64,000 nucleotides of DNA. Source: DATKYQ01 sp035528415. Its GTDB lineage: Bacteria; Myxococcota; B64-G9. Made by a program: the position numbers and the translations under genes. The notes beneath the pieces are model-generated. The model was not told where the DNA came from. It did not search any database and saw only the letters and a program-made list of their open reading frames with translations. The stretch covers positions 32,647 to 96,646 of the forward strand of contig DATKYQ010000064.1 in NCBI GenBank assembly GCA_035528415.1, given 5' to 3'. Within the stretch, counting starts at the first letter, position 1; each line of letters opens with the position of its first letter. Shown piece by piece: positions 18,389-26,032 of the stretch.

Positions 18389-19797
18389 TGCGGGCGGTAG
18401 CGATCATTGTTGCTGCTTTCCTGTGGCTGCTTCCGGCCGGCAGGATTGCTGCACGCTCCGATGTGCCGGCCCTGCAACAGTTGGCGGACGGGCTCGATCT
18501 CCGCCTGGGTAAGACGCTGCGTCACGAAGGTTTCACAGAGCCCGTTATAGCACTCAGCCTTGGAGGAGACGCGTCAATTCTGGGGCGGGAAGCAAGGATC
18601 GTACAGGAGCTCGAGCGGCTCCTGGTATATCGTCTCGACGCCAACTTGTCGCTGGGCAGAGTCGTACCGCTCGGCATTCGTCATGGCGCCGAAGCCATCG
18701 AGGTGGCCAGAAGGGCGGGGGCGACACTGCTCCTGAGTTGTGTGCTGGGGGTGGACAAAGAAACTGTTCACTTGGCGGCGAACCTCGTACCGTTAAAGGT
18801 GCCGTTCTGGGACCGGCTGGTCGATCCCGTTCCCCGGGGTGCGCGGGAGCACCTGTTCGTCTCGACCGGGATCGACCAGGAAGTGCGAGTCTTGCTTGGA
18901 AAATCGAGAGCTCCCGGTCCACTGGGTGCCTGGCGCATCAAAGAACTTATATATCTGCCCGGAAGGATAGTGGACGCCGGTGCCGGAGAGATCGACGGGA
19001 CGCCGGGGGGGGAATTAGCTTTGTTGTTCGAAAATTCCGTAGTGCTTTACTCCATGCGCCAGGGTCGGCTGAAGCGCCTGGCGACTTACGAGCTTGGCAG
19101 ATTGCCGGAGGCCGCAATCCACACGCGGGATCCAGCCGGTAGCTTGCTGGTGGCCGATTTCAACCGGGACGGCCAGGCGGAAATCTTCTACCAGCTTTTC
19201 AACTACAAGCGTGGGGAAATTCTCTCCTGGACGGGAGCAGAGTTGCGCTCGCTGCGTAAACTTGAAAAAGTTCCCTTGTGCGTTTTTCACAGAGGAAGGC
19301 GGCCCAAGGTTGTATATGGTTCCCCGGAAGCCGGGACGAACCGCTACCTACCCCGCGTGGAGATCGCCGACATCAACCAGTCCGAGGGTCGTGCCATCGA
19401 CCTGCCGGGACCGTTCGTAACCTTGCGCTGCTGGCAATCCGCAGACAGCGGTACTCCCTGGATTGTTTTCGTAGATCTTAATTCGCGACTTTCGAGATTG
19501 AACCTAAAAGGGGGCTCGCTGAAGCTATGCGAGAACGCCGGAGCCGGGAGTAGCGTTGTGGATCTCGACCGTGACGATACTCCCGAGTTGGTAGTCTCGG
19601 AAGCCGGATTGCCCGGTGAACAGGATGGTGTCCGGATCGTCGCCGATGGAAACGTTGTCTGGCAGTCTCGCGATGTCGTCGGCGGCATCCTGGCTGTTGC
19701 CGGAGGAGAGATAGATGAAACAGGCAAGGTCCAGGCGTTGTTGATCGCCGTCGAGAAGGGCGGCACGGGCAGCAGAGTCTACCTGCTGGGCAAGTGA
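18388..19797 (+). CDS. secreted protein with FG-GAP/VCBS-like repeats
   Basis: 469 residues with a signal peptide (IIVAAFLWLLPAGRIAA). Two blades resemble calcium-binding FG-GAP repeats: VADFNRDGQAEIFYQLF and VVDLDRDDTPELVVSEAG, each with a D-x-N/D-x-D-G/D loop. The N-terminal 180 residues form a separate domain with no recognised family. A beta-propeller fold is inferred. Its start overlaps the stop of the penicillin-binding protein and it runs into the solute-binding protein gene, so it is likely part of an envelope operon. Confidence 0.6.
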   Translation: MRAVAIIVAAFLWLLPAGRIAARSDVPALQQLADGLDLRLGKTLRHEGFTEPVIALSLGGDASILGREARIVQELERLLVYRLDANLSLGRVVPLGIRHGAEAIEVARRAGATLLLSCVLGVDKETVHLAANLVPLKVPFWDRLVDPVPRGAREHLFVSTGIDQEVRVLLGKSRAPGPLGAWRIKELIYLPGRIVDAGAGEIDGTPGGELALLFENSVVLYSMRQGRLKRLATYELGRLPEAAIHTRDPAGSLLVADFNRDGQAEIFYQLFNYKRGEILSWTGAELRSLRKLEKVPLCVFHRGRRPKVVYGSPEAGTNRYLPRVEIADINQSEGRAIDLPGPFVTLRCWQSADSGTPWIVFVDLNSRLSRLNLKGGSLKLCENAGAGSSVVDLDRDDTPELVVSEAGLPGEQDGVRIVADGNVVWQSRDVVGGILAVAGGEIDETGKVQALLIAVEKGGTGSRVYLLGK

Positions 19798-19826
19798 ACG
19801 GACAGCCTGACTTGTTGGGAGACGTC

Positions 19827-21392
19827 ATGCGCAGGGAAGGTAGAATTTTCGTGATCTTGGCGGTGTCGATAACGGCACTGGTGGTCGCTGCACCTGCCGC
19901 GCTGAGCGCCAGGCGGCGCCCATTTGGGGGTCAGATCAGGATTCCCGTGATCTCGGAAATCAGGACGACAGATCCGGCCATGGTCGTCACCGAAGAAGAA
20001 TTCGAGCTCGCCAGGCAACTGCACGGCACGTTATACAGATTTGGTCCTGATGGTTGCGTGTCGGCTCTGGCGCAAGAAACGCCGCGCATGTCGGCAGATG
20101 GAATGGAGCTAACGATCAAGTTGCGACCTGGGTTGCAGTTTCACGACGGCTCTTCGATTACGGCCGGAGAACTTATTGCCAGTTGGGAAAGGTTGGTGCG
20201 CAAGGAGACGGCTTCACCCCACTGGTGGCTGCTTGCGCCCGTCAAGGGGGTCCTGGCATACCGTTCCGGCAAGAGCACCAAGATTGTTGGACTGGAGAGG
20301 GTCAATCGACTCACGGTAAGAATCAGGCTTGGCTTTCGCTTTCCAAAGTTCGTACAGGTGTTGGCGGCTCTGCCGACGGCCCCTTTGCCGACGACCTTCC
20401 TCAAGGCCCGGGACGGCCGCAGCGCGCGCAGCGCGCACCCACCTGGAAGCGGTCCGTTTGCTTGGGACGCGGCTGCGTCGGCCGGAGACGAATGGGTACT
20501 GAAGGCCAAGCTCTCCTATTCCGGTGGAAGACCGTTCCTCGATCGTGTCATCTTCGCGCGTTACACGTCTGTGAAGGCGGCCGATTTAGCTTTTCAGCTC
20601 GGTCAGGTTCAGCTGACATCGATACGCTCTGCGCGCCTGGCCGACCGGCACCGAATGGATGACGGTCCCCGGTCGTCGGCCCTGTACCTGGCCCTGAATG
20701 CCGGCCGGGTGCAGCGGCTTCCTGAAGGATTCAGGCAGGCGGTATCGAGCGCCATCGACCGCAAGTCGCTGGTCAGGTACCTGGTGGGTGATCGAGGCAT
20801 CCCCACTGACGAGTTGATTGCCTCCGACGGCGGGCAAGAGGACCAGCGCGAAATTGTGGGAGACCCGCACAAGGCCAGAGATTATTTCAAGCAACTTGTC
20901 GTCAAAGCAGGTGGCCTGCCTCCCGTGCTGGTCTTCCTGGTTTGCCGGTCAGAGCCGTTGGAACGAGCTGTCGCGGAACGTATCCAGGTGAACCTCGTGG
21001 ATGTTGGCGTGGTTGTCTCCATAGTGGAATTAGAGAGATCGGAGTTCGAGGCCCGCCTGGCGCAGGGAAACTACGATCTTTTTTTAGCGAAACCCCTGCC
21101 ACTAGTTCGCAGCCAACAGCTCCAATTGCTCGGAGTTCTCGCCGAATCATCGGCAAGCAAGGGAGACGATGAAAAAGTCGTTACGGACTTGTTGCGCTCG
21201 TACGGCGCCTTGCCTGCAGATGATAACCGCGCGGCGGTCGTACGCGAAATAGCCAGGCGGTACAGGGCGCGGTTTCGGTGGCTTCCGCTGTTCCGGTACG
21301 GTCGGCGGCTGTTTTCCAGCGAGTCCGTGCACGGTTTGACGCTTGATGCAATGGGCGCTGTCTCTCTGGAAGAGATCTGGCTAGGCAATTGA
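19827..21392 (+). CDS. family 5 extracellular solute-binding protein (peptide type)
   Basis: 521 residues from the ATG at 19827. A GTG at 19794 overlapping the previous stop is an alternative, but the ATG has GGGAG before it and puts a signal peptide first (FVILAVSITALVVAAPAALS). The SBP_bac_5 pattern is clear: LARQLHGTLYRF, LTIKLRPGLQFHDGSSITA and ASWERL, with FRQAVSSAIDRKSLV later. Such proteins bind peptides, nickel or other ligands for ABC importers. No permease or ATPase gene is near, so it may act as an orphan sensor partner for the histidine kinase 12 bp downstream. Confidence 0.85.
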   Translation: MRREGRIFVILAVSITALVVAAPAALSARRRPFGGQIRIPVISEIRTTDPAMVVTEEEFELARQLHGTLYRFGPDGCVSALAQETPRMSADGMELTIKLRPGLQFHDGSSITAGELIASWERLVRKETASPHWWLLAPVKGVLAYRSGKSTKIVGLERVNRLTVRIRLGFRFPKFVQVLAALPTAPLPTTFLKARDGRSARSAHPPGSGPFAWDAAASAGDEWVLKAKLSYSGGRPFLDRVIFARYTSVKAADLAFQLGQVQLTSIRSARLADRHRMDDGPRSSALYLALNAGRVQRLPEGFRQAVSSAIDRKSLVRYLVGDRGIPTDELIASDGGQEDQREIVGDPHKARDYFKQLVVKAGGLPPVLVFLVCRSEPLERAVAERIQVNLVDVGVVVSIVELERSEFEARLAQGNYDLFLAKPLPLVRSQQLQLLGVLAESSASKGDDEKVVTDLLRSYGALPADDNRAAVVREIARRYRARFRWLPLFRYGRRLFSSESVHGLTLDAMGAVSLEEIWLGN

Positions 21393-21404
21393 GGAAGGTG
21401 ACCC

Positions 21405-23111
21405 GTGCGTCTTGGAACTCGACTCATCCTTGCTTTTCTGGCCGTCGCCCTGATCCCCGCCGGGGCGATCCTGGCGTTTACCTGGTTTACGGTCGAGGAG
21501 CGCTTTCAGGATGAGTTCCGAAACCGTTTAGACGGTGTCGCTGAGGGGATCCAGACCAACATCGAACAGATCGCGGAGAACCTGGAGAAAAAGGTCGGCG
21601 AGTTGACCCAGAGCGACGACGTGGAACATATTCTGATACAGATGGTTCGCGGCAAGCTGGACAGGCGGGCGATGATTCCCGAAGCCGCCAGGTGGATGAA
21701 AGCCCGGGACCTGGACCTGCTCAGCCTGCTCGATGGAACGGGTACGGTGCTCTCCAGCGGGCACTTGCCGGCCAGGTACGGCAGCAAGGACGAAAAAACC
21801 CTCGAACTCGTGTCGTCCCGCATCCTTCGGCCGGTAATGCGCAGCGTGCAGGTGTTACGCTCCGGCCGGATAGAAACCGTGCTGGCGGTTGTTGCTGTCG
21901 GCAAGCGGAGCTTTGACGATGCCGAAGTGATTATCCTGGGCGGCAAGCTGCTGGATGCAGAATTCATCTCTCAACTCGAGGATCTCTCCGGAGCGCTGAT
22001 TCAGATCGTCGATGACCAGGATCATGTTGTTGTCGGTCAGGGCGGACAAAGTGGAGAGGAAAGGCCGCTGTGGGAATCTCAAAAAGACGTGACATACAGG
22101 CGCATTGCTCTTCCTCCGGGCACAAAGAGCGAGGAAGAGCTTTTCATTGCGGCCGGAGTTTCGGGACGAGAGTTGGAAGAAGCGCGCGAACGCATCCTGA
22201 TTGCCTCTGCGGCGGCGGCAGTGGCCGGGGTACTAATCTCATGGCTCCTGGGTCTGCTGATATCTCGCCGTATCCTGCGACCGGTGGAGGCCCTGGTATT
22301 CGGAGCGCGCCGCATCGCCCAGGGCGATCTGCAGCATCGGCTCGACGAAAAATACGCCGGTGAAGTCGGCGAACTCGTGCGGACATTCAATACGATGATT
22401 GCCGACCTTTCGGTCTATCGCAAGAGACTGATCCGGGCCGAGCGAGTGGCCGCCTGGCAGGAGATTGCCCGCCGAATCGCGCACGAGATAAAGAACCCCC
22501 TTTCTCCGATACAGATGTCGATTGAAACACTGAGGAAGGCATACTTGGCAGGGCATCCGGAGTTCAAGGAGATATTTGAGGAATCCACCCGCGCGATACT
22601 GGAGGAGGTAGAAGCACTGAAGCGGATAGTGTCGGAGTTTTCGGATTTTGCGCGCATGCCCAAACCGACGATGGTTACACAGGATCTGAACGATGTCGTT
22701 GCCAGCGCAGTAAGTCTTTATTCCAACGAGGCGGGCGGCGAACGAATTGTGTTCGTGCCGGGCAGCAACTTAGCGCGGGTTCAGATCGACCGCGAGCAGA
22801 TTGGACGTGTGGTAGGAAACCTGTTGTCCAACGCCTTGTGGGCCACGCGCAAGGGAGGGGAGATCGAGGTTGGCACCCGCGGCGACGAGGAGCATGTCAT
22901 CTTCGTGGTCGCCGATAAGGGACAGGGTATGCCTCCCAGTGTCCAGGAAAAAGTGTTCACACCGTATTTCACAACGCGTCGCGACGGCACAGGCCTGGGT
23001 CTCGCCATCGTACAGCGCATCGTCGAGGATCACGGCGCCGCGATCGAGATTGAATCCGAAGAGGGACGTGGGACTAGCATCGTCATATCTTTCCCCGCAG
23101 ATGTCTTGTGA
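21405..23111 (+). CDS. NtrY-like sensor histidine kinase
   Basis: 568 residues starting at GTG. Two membrane helices (about 8-28 and 262-283) frame a periplasmic sensor domain of 230 residues, followed by a HAMP linker and a HisKA domain with IARRIAHEIKNPLSPIQM (phospho-acceptor His360), which is the NtrY-type form. The ATPase domain shows the N box NLLSNALWATRKGG, the G1 box DKGQGMP and the G2 box GTGLGLAIVQ. No response regulator gene is adjacent. It is the last gene of the operon that begins with the penicillin-binding protein, so an envelope signal is likely. Confidence 0.9.
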   Translation: MRLGTRLILAFLAVALIPAGAILAFTWFTVEERFQDEFRNRLDGVAEGIQTNIEQIAENLEKKVGELTQSDDVEHILIQMVRGKLDRRAMIPEAARWMKARDLDLLSLLDGTGTVLSSGHLPARYGSKDEKTLELVSSRILRPVMRSVQVLRSGRIETVLAVVAVGKRSFDDAEVIILGGKLLDAEFISQLEDLSGALIQIVDDQDHVVVGQGGQSGEERPLWESQKDVTYRRIALPPGTKSEEELFIAAGVSGRELEEARERILIASAAAAVAGVLISWLLGLLISRRILRPVEALVFGARRIAQGDLQHRLDEKYAGEVGELVRTFNTMIADLSVYRKRLIRAERVAAWQEIARRIAHEIKNPLSPIQMSIETLRKAYLAGHPEFKEIFEESTRAILEEVEALKRIVSEFSDFARMPKPTMVTQDLNDVVASAVSLYSNEAGGERIVFVPGSNLARVQIDREQIGRVVGNLLSNALWATRKGGEIEVGTRGDEEHVIFVVADKGQGMPPSVQEKVFTPYFTTRRDGTGLGLAIVQRIVEDHGAAIEIESEEGRGTSIVISFPADVL

Positions 23112-23150
23112 GCATGCCGAAATAATATTCCTTTCAGACGAGAAAATTTT

Positions 23151-23179
23151 TTGTCGTTGCGAGATGAAGATGCTATTAT
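23151..23179 (+). promoter_or_regulatory. promoter of the lysine-repeat protein gene
   Basis: TTGTCG at 23151-23156, a 17-base spacer and TATTAT at 23174-23179 with an extended TG element at 23171-23172. It lies in the gap after the kinase gene, so the small gene is an independent unit. Confidence 0.65.
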
Positions 23180-23229
23180 GTGTACGTCCACGAAGACAGA
23201 GGTCGAAACTATCGAAAGGAGGCACGACC

Positions 23230-23355
23230 ATGAGTTGCGGAAAACCGCACAAGAAGAAGGTTGCCGAGAAGAAGGTAGCCAAGAAAAAGGTAGCCAAGAA
23301 AAAGGTTGCCAAGAAGAAGGTAGCCAAGAAGAAGCCGGCCAAGAAGAAGAAGTAG
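23230..23355 (+). CDS. 41-residue lysine-repeat (histone H1-like) protein
   Basis: The protein starts MSCGKPHKKK and then is built from repeats of KKVAK / KKKVA, ending AKKKPAKKKK. About half the residues are lysine. Its composition matches the C-terminal tails of histone H1-like nucleoid proteins, so binding to DNA or RNA is inferred; there is no globular domain. The single cysteine near the start could allow disulfide dimers. AAAGGAGG sits 8 bases before the ATG. With a good promoter before it and a strong terminator after it, this looks like a highly expressed monocistronic gene. Confidence 0.75.
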   Translation: MSCGKPHKKKVAEKKVAKKKVAKKKVAKKKVAKKKPAKKKK

Positions 23356-23462
23356 CACAGGATTGTTTTTACGGGGCTGCGGAGGTGAATGCCACGAAGA
23401 CAGGAAGAATCATCGTGTTCGGACGCTGAGACGCTCGGGCACACAATACTCCGTTGACCCTC

Positions 23463-23500
23463 GCTTCAGCCGGCCCTGTCGTGGCCGGCTGAAGCTTTTT
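23463..23500 (+). terminator. intrinsic terminator after the lysine-repeat gene
   Basis: A perfect 13-bp stem, GCTTCAGCCGGCC at 23463-23475 paired with GGCCGGCTGAAGC at 23483-23495, loop of 7, then TTTTT. It lies 107 bp after the stop codon of the small gene. Confidence 0.85.
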
Positions 23501-23504
23501 GTGA

Positions 23505-23532
23505 TTGCGGATCGATCCTCAAGCGTTATTAT
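23505..23532 (+). promoter_or_regulatory. candidate promoter for the DsbA-like gene
   Basis: TTGCGG at 23505-23510, 16 bases, TATTAT at 23527-23532, directly after the terminator and 40 bp before the start codon, which has GGAGG in front. Confidence 0.5.
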
Positions 23533-23571
23533 AGATGCAGTGAGTAGAGCCAATCAGCGTGGAGGTTTCGG

Positions 23572-24444
23572 ATGAACAGGGCAATCACGGTAGCTACTTT
23601 GTGTTTTACTATATGCAATCCGACCATTGCGGGGCAGCCGACGCGGGAGGGCTTTCCGTGGGAGCGAGCAAAAAACGTTAAGGCCTCCGATTTCAAGGAC
23701 AGCTTCCTGGACGCCGTAGCCATGATGTTGAACGAGGTTCCCTGCTACGGGCACTGCAGCGAAACTGTCGCGGCTTGCCTGAAAAAAGACACCCGGCACA
23801 CGACGGCGGCTCGCTTGGCCCGGGACGTTCTGCTTCTAATGGCGCAGGACACGAAAAAGGACAAGGTGCTCGACTGGGTCGACAAGCGAAAACGCATGGC
23901 TCACCCGGAGGAGACTCACACATTCAGCCTGGCGAAGCTGACACCCTTGGGCCCGGCGGATGCCAAAGTCGTCATTGTGGAGTTCTCCGACTTCCAGTGC
24001 CCGTTTTGTGCCCAGGTTGCGCCCATGTTGGAAAAGATCATTCGCGAGTCCGCCGGAAAGGCGTGTCTATATTTCAAGCAGTTCCCGATCAAGGGCCACC
24101 CGAGGTCGCTTCCTGCTTCGAAGGCTTGTGTCGCCGCGGGCAAGTTCGGTAAGTTTTGGCAATACTGCGGCAAGCTGTTCGAGCACCGACTGGATCTCAG
24201 CGACGATGCTTTACTTGAACTGGCGGCCGGGTGTGGCATCGAGAAAGCCGCTTTCGTCAAGCAAATGAACCTGGACGAAGTTATCGATCGCATCGCGGAC
24301 GAAAAGATGGAAGGGCTACGAGCCAGGATTCACGGCACGCCAACGCTGTTCATTAACGGCAAGGAAGTGCTCCTGCAACCCACTTTGCCATTGATACGCG
24401 ACCTGATCGAAGAAGAGTTGGACATCCTCGATGGGCAAGACTGA
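23572..24444 (+). CDS. DsbA-family thiol-disulfide oxidoreductase
   Basis: 290 residues. After a short signal peptide and a 110-residue N-terminal helical region with a CYGHC pair (CYGHCSETVAAC), a thioredoxin-like DsbA domain occupies about 115-285. Its active site is CPFC (Cys143 and Cys146, in DFQCPFCAQVAP) and the cis-proline loop is HGTPTLFING. The family oxidises or isomerises disulfides in periplasmic proteins. The next gene starts 14 bp before its end. It may serve cysteine-rich surface proteins such as that at 61592, though this is only an inference. Confidence 0.87.
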   Translation: MNRAITVATLCFTICNPTIAGQPTREGFPWERAKNVKASDFKDSFLDAVAMMLNEVPCYGHCSETVAACLKKDTRHTTAARLARDVLLLMAQDTKKDKVLDWVDKRKRMAHPEETHTFSLAKLTPLGPADAKVVIVEFSDFQCPFCAQVAPMLEKIIRESAGKACLYFKQFPIKGHPRSLPASKACVAAGKFGKFWQYCGKLFEHRLDLSDDALLELAAGCGIEKAAFVKQMNLDEVIDRIADEKMEGLRARIHGTPTLFINGKEVLLQPTLPLIRDLIEEELDILDGQD

Positions 24445-25900
24445 TCGTTTTTCTTCGCGCTGGGGATTGATCGCGGCCACGCTTGGCATGGCGGTTGGGG
24501 CGGGAAACATCTGGCGCTTTCCCCGCGTGGCCTCCCAGAATGGCGGAGGAGCGTTCATGGCGGCATGGTTGGTGGCCTTGTTCGCCTGGTCGATACCGCT
24601 GCTGATCATCGAGTTCTCTTGGGGCAGGAAAACCCGCCGCGGCCCGATTGGGGCTTTCGTCACAATGCTCGGAAGGCACTGGGCATGGGCGGGTGGATTT
24701 GTGGCTCTCTGTTGCACGGCGATAATGTTCTACTATGCGGTTGTCAGCGGCTGGTGCATTTATTACCTGGCCAGATCCGCTTTCATCGGCCTGCGGGCTG
24801 CTGCCGTACAGGCTGAATGGGAGCGCTTCATCGGTTCGGGTTGGGCCGTTCTTTCTTTGGCGCTCGCTGTGGGAGCGGCCGGGGCCGTGGTCATGCTGGG
24901 AGTTCGACGGGGTATCGAGCGCGCCTGCGTCATCCTGGTTCCGGCCCTGTTTATCCTCTTAGCGATTGCGGCCGTGCGCTCGCTTTTACTGCCCGGGGCG
25001 CAGGTTGGGCTTCAACATCTCTTCAAACCAGATTTTCGACCTTTGCTCGGACACCGCGTTTGGCTTGAAGCATTCACCCAGTCCGCCTGGTCAACAGGCG
25101 CGGGTTGGGGACTGCTGCTTGTGTATGCCGGTTATTCCAGCAAGAGAGAGGACGTCGTACTGGGCTCTTTCATCACCGGCCTCGGGAACAATGCGGCCTC
25201 ACTGCTGGCCGCGCTGGCAGTTGTCCCGGCGATCTTTGCGCTGGCGCCGGCAGGCAAGGCGATCGAGATCGTCAGCGCCGGCAACGAGGGTTTGGCCTTC
25301 GTTTGGATCCCAAGGTTGTTTCTTGGTGGCGGTATGGCGGGAGGCCGCCTACTCCTGGTAGTGTTTTTTGCCGCACTCGCGCTTGCGGCACTTAGCTCTC
25401 TGATCGCCATGGTGGAGATGGCGGTTCGCACCCTGACCGATGTGGGTGTGCGGCGCGGCCGAGCGATCGTGATCATCTCCGTGGCTGGTTTCTGCCTGGG
25501 ATTTCCCTCGGCCGTGAATATGTCCTTTTTCAAGAACCAGGATTGGGTGTGGGGTCTGGGACTGTTGATCTCCGGCGCACTGTTCGCCTTGGGCGCGATT
25601 CGATACGGAGTCGGTCGCTTGCGGCGGGAGAACAACGAGATTGGACAGGGAATTCGCCTGGGGTGCTGGTTCGATCTGATCGTTCTGGTTGTCATCCCGG
25701 TAGCCATCGTCGCGATGCTGGGTTGGTGGTTCTACCAGTCTGCGCAGTGGAGCCCCCGGGGATGGTTGGATCCGCTGGGAACGTCTACGGTGGGAACCTG
25801 CCTGGTACAGTGGGGTGGGGCACTTGCCCTGCTGCTGGTCCTGAATCGTTTTCTGGCACGCAGGGCGGTATCCGCGGTGGATGTGGAGGGTGGTTCATGA
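24431..25900 (+). CDS. sodium-dependent NSS/SNF family amino-acid transporter
   Basis: 489 residues, 11-12 membrane helices. The signature of helix 1 is complete: RWGLIAATLGMAVGAGNIWRFP, in which the unwound GAGNIWRFP segment binds sodium and substrate. It imports an amino acid or related solute with Na+. The gene overlaps the end of the DsbA-like gene by 14 bp and the following MetS-like gene by 4 bp. Prokaryotic NSS carriers with a small MetS partner resemble the methionine/alanine carrier MetP, but the substrate is not proven here. Confidence 0.9.
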   Translation: MGKTDRFSSRWGLIAATLGMAVGAGNIWRFPRVASQNGGGAFMAAWLVALFAWSIPLLIIEFSWGRKTRRGPIGAFVTMLGRHWAWAGGFVALCCTAIMFYYAVVSGWCIYYLARSAFIGLRAAAVQAEWERFIGSGWAVLSLALAVGAAGAVVMLGVRRGIERACVILVPALFILLAIAAVRSLLLPGAQVGLQHLFKPDFRPLLGHRVWLEAFTQSAWSTGAGWGLLLVYAGYSSKREDVVLGSFITGLGNNAASLLAALAVVPAIFALAPAGKAIEIVSAGNEGLAFVWIPRLFLGGGMAGGRLLLVVFFAALALAALSSLIAMVEMAVRTLTDVGVRRGRAIVIISVAGFCLGFPSAVNMSFFKNQDWVWGLGLLISGALFALGAIRYGVGRLRRENNEIGQGIRLGCWFDLIVLVVIPVAIVAMLGWWFYQSAQWSPRGWLDPLGTSTVGTCLVQWGGALALLLVLNRFLARRAVSAVDVEGGS

Positions 25901-26001
25901 GCACCGGCGCCTGGATCCTGATGGTGGTAGTTCTCTCCATAGTCTGGATCGGAGCGCTACTGGCGCTGGCCGCTGCCTGGCGCCAGGAGAGGAGGAGATA
26001 G
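25897..26001 (+). CDS. MetS-like small subunit of NSS transporter
   Basis: 34 residues, one membrane helix (WILMVVVLSIVWIGALLALAAAW) followed by RQERRR. Its start overlaps the transporter stop (ATGA). Position, length and single helix match the MetS family, small proteins required by the MetP-type methionine/alanine carrier. It is short and easy to miss. Confidence 0.75.
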   Translation: MSTGAWILMVVVLSIVWIGALLALAAAWRQERRR

Positions 26002-26028
26002 GGGACGTGGAGGAGCAACGTCCTCTAT
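25998..26028. terminator. candidate bidirectional terminator
   Basis: An 11-bp stem with one G-U pair (ATAGGGGACGT at 25998-26008 with ACGTCCTCTAT at 26018-26028) between two convergent genes. The U tract after it is interrupted (CTTACTATTTTA). Confidence 0.45.
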
Positions 26029-26032
26029 CTTA

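Noticed and set aside
23230..23355. Possible CRISPR-like or tandem DNA repeat
   Set aside because: The repeat is in-frame AAGAAGAAGGTAGCC-type codons of a short ORF with its own ribosome site, not spacer-separated repeats.
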